Assembly (NCBI GenBank): GCA_964017235.1
Contig: OZ024931.1
Coordinates: 136,526,033 to 136,590,032 of the forward strand
Reading direction: 5' to 3'
DNA from: Sabellastarte sp. h YS-2021
Lineage: Eukaryota > Annelida > Polychaeta > Sabellida > Sabellidae
Length of the DNA stretch: 64,000 bases
Position numbers and translations under genes: made by a program. Positions 11,330 to 20,785 of this stretch are shown here, in pieces. Under the pieces are notes generated by a model. That model made no database searches, was not told the DNA's origin, and was given only the letters and a program-made list of their open reading frames with translations. The number at the start of each line of letters is the position of its first letter. The first letter of the stretch is position 1.

Positions 11330-12435
11330 ATAGCTGCTCTGCAGAGATACCCTGAAGATCAAAAATTTCGTCGAAATCACTCTATGTAGCACGGTTTTCG
11401 AAATATTAGCATTTTTGTGTTTTGCAATTTTTGCGCAAAAATTCGAAAATTCAAAATGGCCGCCATTTTTGGCAAGACAAATTTTTTTTGAAAATTGGCA
11501 TGGCTACTCTGCAGAGATACCCTGTGGGTCAAAAATTTCGTCGAAATCGCTCTATCTAGCACGGTTTTCGAGATATAAGCATTTTTGTGTTTTGCAATTT
11601 TGCGAAAAATTCGAAAATTCAAAATGGCCGCCATTTTTTGCGAGAAATTTTTTGTTTGAAAATTGGCATGGCTACTCTGCAGATACCCTACGGGTCAAAA
11701 ATTTCGTCGAAATCGCTCTATCTAGCAGGGTTTTCGAGATATAAGCATTTTTATGTTTTGCAATTTTTGCGAAAAATTCGAAAATTCAAAATGGCCGCCA
11801 TTTTTGGCAAGATAAATTTTTTTTGAAAATTGGCATGGCTACTCTGCAGATATACCCTGTGGGTCAAAAATTTTGTCAAAATCGCTCTATCTTGCAGGGT
11901 TTTCGAGATATAAGCATTTTTATGTTTTGCAATTTTTGCGAAAAATTCGAAAATTCAAAATGGCCGCCATTTTTGGCGAGACAAAAATTTTTTCAAAATT
12001 AGGATAACTACCCTGCGGAGATACCCTGTGGGTCAAAAATTTCGTCGAAATCGCTCTATCTAGCACGGTTTTCGAGATATAAGCATTTTTGTGTTTTGCA
12101 ATTTTTGCGAAAATTTCGAAAATTCAAAATGGCCGCCATTTTTGGCGAGACAAAAATTTTTTGAAAATTGGGAAAAGTACTCCGCAGAGATATCCTGCGG
12201 GTCAAAAATTTTGTCGAAATTGCTCTATCTAGCACGGTTTTTGAGATATAAGCATTTTTGTGTTTTGCAATTTTTGCGAAAATTTCCAAAATTCAAAATG
12301 GCCGCCATTTTGGACGAGACAAAAATTTTTTAAAAATTGGGAAAACTACTCCGCAGAGATACCCTGCGGGTCAAAAATTTCGTCGAAATCGCTCTATCTA
12401 GCACGGTTTTCGAGATATAAGCATTTTTGTGTTTT
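11330..12435 (+). repeat. Satellite B array in locus 2, about 6 units
   Basis: Same ~169-bp unit as at 2145-3585, with two fewer copies. The last units carry GGGAAAACTACTCCGCAGAG instead of GGCATGGCTACTCTGCAGAG, as in the last unit of locus 1, so array order is conserved between loci. Confidence 0.93.
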
Positions 12436-12825
12436 CCTTAATATTTGGAAAATTCGTAATGATTAATTAATCATTAATTACTCGGCCATTTCTTGACCAA
12501 TCAATGCCAAAATCTAATGATTTTCAGATTTTAATAGAATGAATGTATTTGCCAAGTTTCAGGTGAATTGATAAAATTCCTTTCAAGTTATCATCCGGAC
12601 AAGCTTCCCCATCGAAAAAAGACATTTTTGGTCATGTGACCTCTCTGATTGGTTGAAATGTCACTGCAGCATATTCAAAAAAATTCCCCAAGGCTACTGC
12701 CTAAACCTGCCAAATTTGAAAAAAATCCGCCTAACGGTTACAGAGTTATAAGGAAAACAAAATGCGGAGCCGGCGGAGCCTGAAGCTCTCCCATACACAA
12801 ACAAGCGTCCCTTGTGGGACGCTTA

Positions 12826-13167
12826 AAAATACCATTAGCTGTGAAAAACAAAATGAAAAGTAGAAAATATTTACTATAAGCAATATACTAATTGACAATA
12901 TCACAGAACAACAAAAAATTGGTGATGGTAGATTTCCTAAATATCAAATTGATTACTGGAATAGGAACTATGTTTATTTAAGATCTCACCTGTACAGATA
13001 GATACACCTGATGATTGTTATGTACATTATGACCTGTAATGACAGACACACCTGATGTATATAAAGTTCTCACCTGTTGAAACAGATATACCTGATGACT
13101 GTTTATTTATAATATAATAAACTCTCACTAGCAGAGACAGGTACGCTTTGTGACTTTAATTTCTCAC
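12826..13167 (-). repeat. Intron with repeated copies of an SMG1 exon end and donor
   Basis: Copies of the sequence around the 3' end of the exon at 13168 recur near 12985, 13025, 13066 and 13130. Each has a CACCTGT...GATACACCTGATGA-like core that includes the complement of the donor. Identity decays with distance. Confidence 0.65.
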
Positions 13168-13367
13168 CTGTAGAGACAGATACACCTGATGACTGGCCTG
13201 GGTGGCTGCACTGATGCACTGGGTGACCTCTGCACTGACCAGTGGACAGAGGGAGGGGTCAGTCAGCATGCTAAGTAGGTGGTTCACGTTCCCACTCATG
13301 CTGCAGAGTTCATCCAGGAACCAGTCTCCATCCCGCGAGGTCAGGTCCATGAGCCGGTCAGCCGCAG
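13168..13367 (-). CDS. SMG1: SMG1 exon: C-insertion, DLTSRDG segment
   Basis: This 200-nt exon encodes RLMDLTSRDGDWFLDELCSM followed by SGNVNHLL, almost word for word the DLTSRDGAWFLEELCSM stretch of SMG1. It ends VYLSLQ before GTGAGA. An earlier GT (CATCAG|GTGTAT) is also present, but conservation of VYxSLQ supports the later donor. The acceptor is TAG at 13368-13370. Copies of the 3' exon edge and donor recur in the downstream intron between 12985 and 13165. Confidence 0.95.
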
Positions 13368-13439
13368 CTAGAAAGGTAAGCATCAACAGCCATAACATTT
13401 AACAATTTGATAGAATCTCAGAAAAAAACATCTTACAGT

Positions 13440-14030
13440 TTCTTACATGTAGCTCAGACAAGATTTTAAAGGTAAAGGTCACTACAGCAAGGTCAAAGGT
13501 CCAATCACGGCCACTCCATGACATTACATCCCCACACCCCTTACCAATATCCCTGCCAAGTATCAACTTCCTACATCTTACAGTTTCTGAGATACAGCCA
13601 GGACAAGATTTTCAAACTCAAGGTCACTACTGCAATGTAAAGGGTCAAATCAAGGTCACATCATGATGCTGCACTCCACCTTACGGTTTCTCAGATAGAG
13701 CCCAGACAAGATTTTAAAGGTAAAGGTCACTACCACAAGGTCAAATCAAGGCCACACTAAGATGGTGCACACCTACAGCCCCTAACTAATGTCTCTAACA
13801 AGTATCAACATCCTACACCTTATGGTGTCTGAGACTTAGTCCGGACAAGAGTTCAAGGTCACTACTACAAGGTCAAATCAAGATCACACATGGCACTGCA
13901 CACCTACAACCCTTAACCAATTTCCCTACCAAGTTACTGACATACAAGCTTTTTTTAACCACCCACCTGCCCACCAATCTGGACACCATGGATGAAAACA
14001 ATACCCACCCTTAAAGGCTGTGGGGTAAAA
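13440..14030 (+). mobile_element. Satellite-bearing element with CCCTTAAGGG-type hairpin, copy 2
   Basis: Three to four diverged units of the ~145-bp repeat (AAGGTCACTAC, CCTACACCTTAYGGTTTC and GACAAGATTTT motifs). They are followed by the same right domain (GGACACCATGGRTGAAAACAA) and a decayed hairpin around CACCCTTAAAGGCTGTGGGG. It is more degraded than the copy at 6165. Confidence 0.55.
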
Positions 14031-14218
14031 ACCCTAAACATTTGTGAATAGATATACTGGTGTGTCTTCAATATAACAAGCTTTTTCAGCTCAAGTACAC
14101 TGAAAGAATCTGTTTGGACATATGAGAGACATGGTACAGCATAATATAACCATATCATCAAAGTGGTTAAGGTTTTTTGGGCGACAATGTTCATGCTAAA
14201 ACACAAATGAAACTGTAC

Positions 14219-14343
14219 CTGCGGCCGCCCCCTCCATGACGAGGTACCGCTTGGTGAGGGAGCAGAGAGCGGACACCACCACACTCGTCATACAGTGGGC
14301 ACCGGCAACACCCTGCTCTCGCATGAACGAGTGCACATCACTG
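14219..14343 (-). CDS. SMG1: SMG1 exon: C-insertion, ISALC-type segment
   Basis: This exon reads SDVHSFMREQG and then VVVSALCSLTKRYLVMEGAAA, matching [20 protein letters not shown] of the family. The donor is GTACAG at 14213-14218. The acceptor is a CAGCAG tandem (14341-14346 on the plus strand), so the exon may end at 14343 or 14340; both keep frame. An upstream extension to another AG near 14380 is also open and cannot be excluded. Entry phase requires a preceding exon of length 3n+2 that was not found. Confidence 0.87.
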
Positions 14344-14609
14344 CTGGAGGTCAAGACAAGCGACAACAGGACATGAGTGTCTGCACCCTCTGTATTACGT
14401 CTATCAACCAACTGAAACAGATGCAGGATACAGGATCACTTACAAAAACAAGCATGTCAGAGTTCTTGTACTCTGTTGGACTTATCATCCAGTGGCGATA
14501 CCCTGTTCTCATGAAAATGACTACAAGTCATATGTAGATACAGGCAAATATGATAAGATAACATGAGTCTTGGCAGCTTGTATAGTATGTCGTTCAAGCA
14601 ACAATGATT
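14344..14609 (-). other. SMG1 intron with partial exon-flank copies
   Basis: ACAGGACATGAGTGTCTGCA next to the exon at 14219 recurs in diverged form near 15005 (ACAGGACATGAGTGCCTGCA) and weakly near 14525-14570, suggesting old tandem copies. No other feature. Confidence 0.4.
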
Positions 14610-14848
14610 TGATTTAGATATATTTTTTGTTTTACATCGTGTTCAACAGCCAGGGTCATATTGTGATGGGTAGTTTATTGGTGGAGGAACCAGTGCATAC
14701 TAGTTGCTCAAGATTCTGCACTGTAAACCACTGGGCATTAGCAAGTAACTACCAACTTTCCAACATGAAGCACCCTGGCCAAGATTCGAACTGGCGAAGT
14801 CAGAGGTTGAAGGCAAGCACTCTAACTGCTACATCACAGAGCCCTCCT
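14610..14848 (-). mobile_element. tRNA-derived SINE
   Basis: Read on the minus strand from 14848, it starts with a tRNA-like head. There is an A-box-like TGTAGCAGTTAGAGTGC and, about 30 nt on, a B-box-like AGTTCGAATCTTGG. A unique body follows, then a tail ending CACGATGTAAAACAAAAAA. This is the layout of a Pol III tRNA-derived SINE. The target duplication was not resolved. Confidence 0.75.
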
Positions 14849-16654
14849 ACAACTCCAACAACATAAGAGATTATATGCAGAAACAGGCACATTCAAACTG
14901 GGAGGGTTCATTCTGCATGACTGGTCATAAAATACCTTATTTTCACACAAATGAGTGAACACAACAGTTAGATACAGGCATATGTGAGAACAGCCTGTTC
15001 TTAACAGGACATGAGTGCCTGCAGTTTCTATGATACAACACTTCATCAAGTGAAACAAAGTTTAACATAAAATAACAGGCCAGAATGATTTTGTGTTATC
15101 TGGTAATGAGTCTGCTGTTTGTGCAAAAAGCCAAATGAGATTAAAGAAGTATGCAAGTGATGTGGTCAGTGGGAGAAGCATTTTGTCACATTGATTTCAT
15201 ATGTGGCTGACTTTTATTGCAATGTTTGACACAAAAGAAAAAAAGTTATGTTGCTTATTGGCCATTTTAAATAATGACTGGAAACAAATGTTAACCATCT
15301 CATTTGGTCAGCAATGCTATGTTTGTATAGTCAGTAACTGCATCTAAAGTAAGTTTTTGCAATATCTAAGCAGTAATTTGTTCAATGTCCACCAGTATAT
15401 TATTTGTTATTACAAGGTCCGAAAGTGCAAAGACAACCCAAAAACCCAGCACCTCGCAAGTCACAGCTATGATAATATAGAGCAACAATTTCAAATTAAT
15501 CCCTGGGGTTGGTTTCACAAAGGGTCTAAGACTTAGTCAACTTTTGACTAAGTCTGAAATTTAAATCTAAGACTTTTGACTTGGCCGAGTTTTGGACTTA
15601 AGTGACCTCACAAAAAGGGGAATCAAGACAATGCTAAGACAGATTTATCAAATAATCACATCTTTTTCTGTGTCATGTTTTCTACCCAAGAGATACCCCG
15701 GTTGACATATAAATATGTTTGGTGCATTTTACTCAAGGGAAAAAACTTTCTCCATTGAAGAATAATACAGTGACATCTATTTATGTCAAGCTCTGTTCTC
15801 TTCAAATCCTTTTCCCAAAGGGACTTTCTTCATTTAAATTAATCTGGTATTGTGGAAGTCCTCATTTAGTGTCCCTTGAAATATGAACTTAACAAAGTTT
15901 AATAGTGTCAAATCCTGATACAAAGATGTTACACGCTGTATTTATCTAATGGCTGTGTATTATACTTAATGTCAATTAGGAGTATTTACTCACACACTGT
16001 GAACTGAGCCCACCTTATGACAATCTGTCAAGAAAGAGATCCACACTGTATCCAATCCAACAGGTTAATAAGGCAATAGTTCAAGTATGTAACAAAATCA
16101 CACAGACAACTGCACAGAATACACACAAGCCTGTATAAATAAATATATTTATATTCTTAGAGAAACAGTTCACTAAAGATAGAACAAATAAATCGCTCCA
16201 TTCCTGTCCTATATAAACACTAACCTAATTGGCTATAAAAAATTATTTGTCACTAGGCACCTCACTCCATTTAAAGCATAATCCAGATTTCAATAGATCC
16301 GGACACAGTTAATTAAACCTCTTTGGCAGGTTGAGATAAGAAATTCAAAATCTTGCCGGGGGTCACATGATGCCATGTTTATCGATGACATCATAATTTT
16401 TTTCTGATCAAACTGCAACAGTGTCTGACAAATTATAAGTAATAATACGTGTCATTTCCACTGTCAATGAAATATCTGCGATTCAAAATTTGAGTTTCTC
16501 AAAAGATATTAACAAACTTATAGGATAAGTGTATCTTAATTGTTCAGTGAGATAAAGGATTTTATTAAGTAAATAAATAAACGAGAATTTACTGAGTGCT
16601 GGAATCATAAAGACTTATTTAAAAACTTGTAGTTTGAAAAGAAAGAAGTTCACA
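14849..16654. other. SMG1 intron / upstream region of the CARD gene
   Basis: Mostly unremarkable AT-rich DNA. At about 15527-15555 there is a perfect 12-bp-arm hairpin built from AGACTTAGTCAA and its complement, in a patch rich in CTAAGACT-like words that may be a MITE relic. No clear promoter element was seen for the CARD gene. Confidence 0.4.
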
Positions 16655-16789
16655 ATGCATCAGTCATATAAAAAGGTACTGGAAGAACTGACACCGTATC
16701 TTCAAGAAGAGCTGACCATAGATGCCTCATTTCTGGCTTGCGCCATAAAGGAGAGGCTGATTCTACTGTCTGACAGTGAAGAGATTGAG
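16655..16789 (+). CDS. CARD-coiled-coil gene, exon 1 (first half of CARD)
   Basis: This is the first coding exon of a CARD protein. The ATG at 16655 starts MHQSYKKVLEELTPYL, and 45 codons end exactly at GAG before GTAAGC. The pattern of an amphipathic first helix, then FLACAIKERLILLSDSEEIE, is that of death-fold helices 1-3. An earlier in-frame start would need a non-ATG codon. The gene runs opposite to SMG1 inside one of its introns. Intron 1 (16790-24052) now holds all of DIRS element 1. Confidence 0.82.
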
Positions 16790-17463
16790 GTAAGCAATTT
16801 TCTTATGAAGAAAAATTTTTCTATTTACTTTAAATAAATCTTAAGAGTTATGCTTTTATATCCATTTTACCTGCCCAGCAAAATCGGTACATCAGCAATG
16901 TAATGGTCATGAACAAAGATGAAAGTTTGAAAATTGTGTCCCTTTTAACAGCTGAGAACATAACAGGACAGCCACTCAGTGGATGATACATGTTGCCAAG
17001 ATTTGGATTAAAACCAATAACACCTGATGAGAGCCACCTGATTACATATCAAACTTGTAAAGCAATAATCCAGTGAGGTCTCTTCTTCAATACAGGAAAT
17101 TTCAACAAACCTGTAGCTTCTTGACTTGTGGGTGAACTGTTTCACTTTGTCACACCACAATAATCACTCTCCCTACAGCTGTGGTAATTGCCAATATTTA
17201 CAAAATTAATTTTTCTGCATTACGATAACTTCAATCTGACATGAAAATACCTTTTAATGCAGGATACTGTCACTTTGGAGAAGTGGACTGATTATAATGG
17301 CAGATTCTATAGCTTTTACCAAAAAAAATTGAATACATATTAATAGATTACTAGATATTGCATAATTTAATTGCTGACTAGATATTGCACAAATGTGCAT
17401 GGGTATTTAGTTGTAAGAAATCTGCCAGATAACATTCAGCATAGTGTCTGTTAAGGGTTTAAT
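16790..17463 (+). other. Left part of CARD gene intron 1
   Basis: Host intron sequence before DIRS element 1. No recognisable feature. Confidence 0.6.
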
Positions 17464-17504
17464 TAGAAAATTTAATAGTAAATTAAATTTTTATAAGTTA
17501 ATAC

Positions 17505-17686
17505 CTTACCTAGTGGACAGATGCATTTGTCCGGCGCTCTGCCGGTCACGCCAAACGTTAGAAAAAAACGTCCTGAGCTGGGCTCTGGCCGGGACCGGTA
17601 GTGTCCTGTTCACTCGCCAGGTGGCTGTACAGCCTACCTGCCGGTATACTGCGCATGCGTGCGCATGTGCTCTTCCTCTTTTTGTT
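17505..17686 (-). repeat. DIRS element 1, left (3') inverted terminal repeat
   Basis: 182 bp starting CTTACCTAGTGGACAGATGC, inverted relative to 23823-24004. It is preceded by an outer extension (17464-17504) ending in TTATAAGTTAATAC, whose complement is in the internal complementary region. Confidence 0.93.
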
Positions 17687-17744
17687 GTCTACCTTATGAC
17701 CCCTTGTTGGTTATGATAGCGGGGAAGGTAGGGTGGGACTCCCC

Positions 17745-17836
17745 CTGTCCACTAGGTAAGGTATTAACTTATAAAAATTTAATTTACTATTAAATTTTCT
17801 ATTTTATTGCGTTAATACAACTTACCTAGTGGACAG
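17745..17836 (-). repeat. DIRS element 1, internal complementary region
   Basis: The left half is the complement of the left outer end (CTAGGTAAGGTATTAACTT then the AT-rich extension). The right half is the complement of the right outer end (TTTTATTGCGTTAATAC then AACTTACCTAG). The two meet around TTTTCTATTTTATTG, which is the circular junction expected in the DIRS replication model, where this region templates completion of both ends. Confidence 0.92.
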
Positions 17837-18147
17837 ATGCAGAATGACTACCCATTGGATGGAGGGTAGCCAAACAAGGGGAACCCATATAGACAATAGC
17901 ATAACGGGTGTGTCCGGTACTGGTTAAATAAACCAACCTTTAAGGACCAAAACACCCTTGCCCCCCCCTGATTTTTCCAAAAGGAAACAGCCTGTGCACC
18001 AATTCGAGCCGAAGGTGCAGGAAGACTAATGAGGGCATGAACTAATAAATTCATGAATGAGGAAGAAGAACAGGAGCAAAGAAAACCATCCTGAGAAGCT
18101 CCTGGATCCACTTTGGCTCATGGCAATCCAGCAGCAAAGGATAGTGG

Positions 18148-18182
<35 letters not shown>

Positions 18183-18238
18183 TATACACTAAACCCCAAA
18201 AAACATGTGTACACTATATACAGTCAATAATAAGACTA

Positions 18239-20785
18239 CTACTGATGTTCGTGGATCTGCTGAGCAGCTACCACAGGACCTAGGTAGTACAACTCTGAAT
18301 CTGCCCAGGCTAGGTCCTTCAGGTAGAATTGTGTAAAAGTATTGTGGGCCTTCCAATGGCAAGCCGACAGGATCTGATCCAAGGAAACCCCGCCCTGAAA
18401 GGCTTTGGATGCGGCAAAGGCCCGCACATCATGAGCCCGTACTTGATGTATAGTTTGAGCCTCATGATCGGAAAGCTGATAGCACAACAACACAGTTTGC
18501 TTGATCCAGGAAGAAACAGTAGCCGGAACAATGTCCTTCTGAAAACTCTTCCGGAAAGACACAAACACCAGATCTTTGCCCGAGCGTAAGTCCTTGGTCC
18601 TGTCTAAATAGTAACGCAACGCCCTGACCGGGCAAAGTGACTTGTCCTCCCTGAGGGACCTGTCCAATGATGGAGCCAAAGCTGGAATGACAACCGGTGC
18701 CACAGCAGCCGGTCCGTCCCGCGCTAGTTGATTCTTAGACAGAAAACTGGGAGAGGGATATAGGGAGACCTGACTCCAGTTCTCCTGATGCCTGATGTTG
18801 CGGTATAACCAAGCATGGATTTCGCTCCGCCTTTTGCCGGAACCCAAAGCCAACAGGAAAACCGTCTTAAAGGTCAAATGTTTAAGAGAGGCCTTCCGCA
18901 TGGGTTCGAAAGGAGCTTTGGTCAACTGGTGGAGCACTAATGAAAGGTTCCACGCAGGGACTCCCCGCCTGCCTTTCGGCTTGTCTCTATGGAAACTGTC
19001 CAGCAAGCGAGTGAGGCTTTCATCCTTGCCAAAATGAACCGGGTCATTACCCACCATATCAGCAATAGCTGTTCTGTAGCCTTCTATAGTACTGGGTTGT
19101 AACTGTCTCTCCTTAAAGAGATACAACAAAAAATCGGCCACCTGTTTCAGAGAGGGCGCCCTGAAGTCCACCTGGTTGGATTCGCACCACTTAACAAAAA
19201 TGGCCCACTTTGACTTATAGACCGCTCTGGTTGAACTTCTCTGAGGAGCTTCAATTCTTGCTGCCACTTCCTCAGAAAACCCTTGTCGCCTGATGGACGA
19301 GGCTCTAGGAGCCAAGCATGCAGATTCAGATGATTCAAGTTCCTGTGGAGAAGGTGGTTGAACGGTTGAGTCAACAGGTTCCTCTCCAAGGGAAGACTGA
19401 AGGGAATTTGACTTGAGAGACTGATCAGATCCCAAAACCAAGGCATGTTGGGCCAACCCGGAGCGATTAAGATCATTCTGTGAAAGCCCTGATTCACCAG
19501 TTTGGATGTAACCTGACTGAGCAGGGAGACTGGAGGAAAGGCGTACACGTCCAGGTTGCTCATGGTAGGCTGAGAGCATCCACCGCCCAAGCTGTCGAGT
19601 CCGGAACTGGAGAGACAAACTTGGGAAGCATGATTGAATCGGGTGGCAAAAAGATCTATCTGAGGCTGGTCCCATTTGGAGCACAAGCGATTGAACACCT
19701 GTTGAGACAGGCACCACTCGGTCTGGATCACCTGATTGTGCCGGGACAGCTTGTCTGCTATGACATTCAAGCGACCCGGAATGTGTCTGGCCCGCAGAAT
19801 TATCTTCCTGGGATGACACCAGGATAGGAGCCGCCAAAGTAGGACACAGAGAGACCCTGATCTCATACCGCCCTCTTTGTTGATGTAAGACACTACAGTC
19901 GTGTTGTCGGTTGCTATGAGAACAATCTGTCCCCTGCACTGCTTCTCGAAACTCTTGAGAGCCAGAAGAACTGCCTTGAGTTCCAAGAAGTTGATGTGGA
20001 GGCGACTCTCGGGTTCTGACCAAACGCCTCTTGCTATGGATTCCCCTAAGTGTGCGCCCCAGCCTTCGTTTGAGGCGTCTGTAAAAATCTGTAGGGCGTG
20101 CTGAAGAGGGTGCAAGGGTTGCCCTTTTAGCACATTGGTCTCGTCCAACCACCAATCCAGGTGTGGGTGAAGAGAAAGGGGAACCGGAATAATCTTCTCC
20201 AGGCTCTCCGGCACATGCCAGTGTCTTTTTAGATGCCACTGAACCGGTCTCATGTGAAGCCGGCCGGCCCACACTTGCTTTTCCGTGGCAGTAAGTAGCC
20301 CGATGAGTGACATGAACTGACGGACTGAACAACAGTCCCTGCTTTTGATGAACTGTAGTTTCTGCTGAAGAGTGATCCATTTGTCCTGAGTGGGCAACAC
20401 TCGACCGGACAGAAGGTCGAACCGGTAACCTACGAAATTGAAAACCTGTTGAGGTGTAAGTTCCGATTTCTCCATGTTTACCACCCACCCAAGTTCGTGG
20501 CACAGGGCCAAGAGGGTCTGGGTATGTAACTGGCAAGTTTCCTGGTCCGGGGCTCTGACTAACCAGTCGTCGAGGTACTGGTGGATCCGGATACCCCGTG
20601 CTTGAGCCATCAGTTTCACCTCCTTGACTACCTTGGTGAATTCCAGTGGAGCTGTGGCGAGCCCGAAAGGGAGGGCCGTGAATTGATAAGCTTTGCTTCC
20701 CAGAAAAAACCTGAGGTACTTCCGTGATCTCTGACTGATAGGGATATGAAAGTAACCGTCGCTGAAATCCAGCGACGTTACCCAC
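18239..20785 (-). CDS. DIRS element 1 tyrosine recombinase frame
   Basis: This open frame ends with the stop at 18239-18241. The YR domain occupies roughly the last 360 codons, from the AARIEAPQRSSTRAVY region near 19240. It has the expected catalytic set: Arg in GSGKRRSEIHAW (~18830), H-x-x-R in HDVRAF (~18430), a second His/Trp in CHWKAHNTF, and the nucleophile in TQFY (~18330). The YR integrates the circular cDNA by site-specific recombination instead of an integrase. The upstream part overlaps pol in the -1 frame and is low-complexity; the true start is unknown. The frame equals that of gag. Confidence 0.85.
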   Translation of the reverse strand: MGNVAGFQRRLLSYPYQSEITEVPQVFSGKQSLSIHGPPFRARHSSTGIHQGSQGGETDGSSTGYPDPPVPRRLVSQSPGPGNLPVTYPDPLGPVPRTWVGGKHGEIGTYTSTGFQFRRLPVRPSVRSSVAHSGQMDHSSAETTVHQKQGLLFSPSVHVTHRATYCHGKASVGRPASHETGSVASKKTLACAGEPGEDYSGSPFSSPTPGLVVGRDQCAKRATLAPSSARPTDFYRRLKRRLGRTLRGIHSKRRLVRTRESPPHQLLGTQGSSSGSQEFREAVQGTDCSHSNRQHDCSVLHQQRGRYEIRVSLCPTLAAPILVSSQEDNSAGQTHSGSLECHSRQAVPAQSGDPDRVVPVSTGVQSLVLQMGPASDRSFCHPIQSCFPSLSLQFRTRQLGRWMLSAYHEQPGRVRLSSSLPAQSGYIQTGESGLSQNDLNRSGLAQHALVLGSDQSLKSNSLQSSLGEEPVDSTVQPPSPQELESSESACLAPRASSIRRQGFSEEVAARIEAPQRSSTRAVYKSKWAIFVKWCESNQVDFRAPSLKQVADFLLYLFKERQLQPSTIEGYRTAIADMVGNDPVHFGKDESLTRLLDSFHRDKPKGRRGVPAWNLSLVLHQLTKAPFEPMRKASLKHLTFKTVFLLALGSGKRRSEIHAWLYRNIRHQENWSQVSLYPSPSFLSKNQLARDGPAAVAPVVIPALAPSLDRSLREDKSLCPVRALRYYLDRTKDLRSGKDLVFVSFRKSFQKDIVPATVSSWIKQTVLLCYQLSDHEAQTIHQVRAHDVRAFAASKAFQGGVSLDQILSACHWKAHNTFTQFYLKDLAWADSELYYLGPVVAAQQIHEHQ

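Larger units (their letters stand above)
9001..12825 (+). mobile_element. Composite satellite-bearing element, locus 2 (complete)
   Basis: Complete copy of the element truncated at the window start. It begins near a GTTTTTGC...GCAAAAAC palindrome followed by AAAGCGTCCC. It passes through a diverged satellite B unit, satellite A, satellite B and the right domain, and ends in a perfect hairpin AAGCGTCCC-loop-GGGACGCTT at 12803-12824. AGCGTCCC near the start and GGGACGCT at the end make a subterminal inverted repeat pair. It lies in an SMG1 intron between exons 8737 and 13168. Non-coding; mobility would depend on a helper not seen here. Confidence 0.65.

Noticed and set aside
14627..14866. Plus-strand frame ending in a Thr/Ser-rich tail
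   Set aside because: It lies exactly on a tRNA-derived SINE in antisense.
19480..19827. Plus-strand frames opposite DIRS pol and YR (and similar ones at 30537, 48405, 54992)
   Set aside because: They are antisense shadows of well-supported pol frames and follow their codon structure.
18239..20785. Ngaro or PAT type rather than DIRS proper
   Set aside because: Those have split direct repeats. Here the ends are inverted and a complementary junction is present, as in DIRS.
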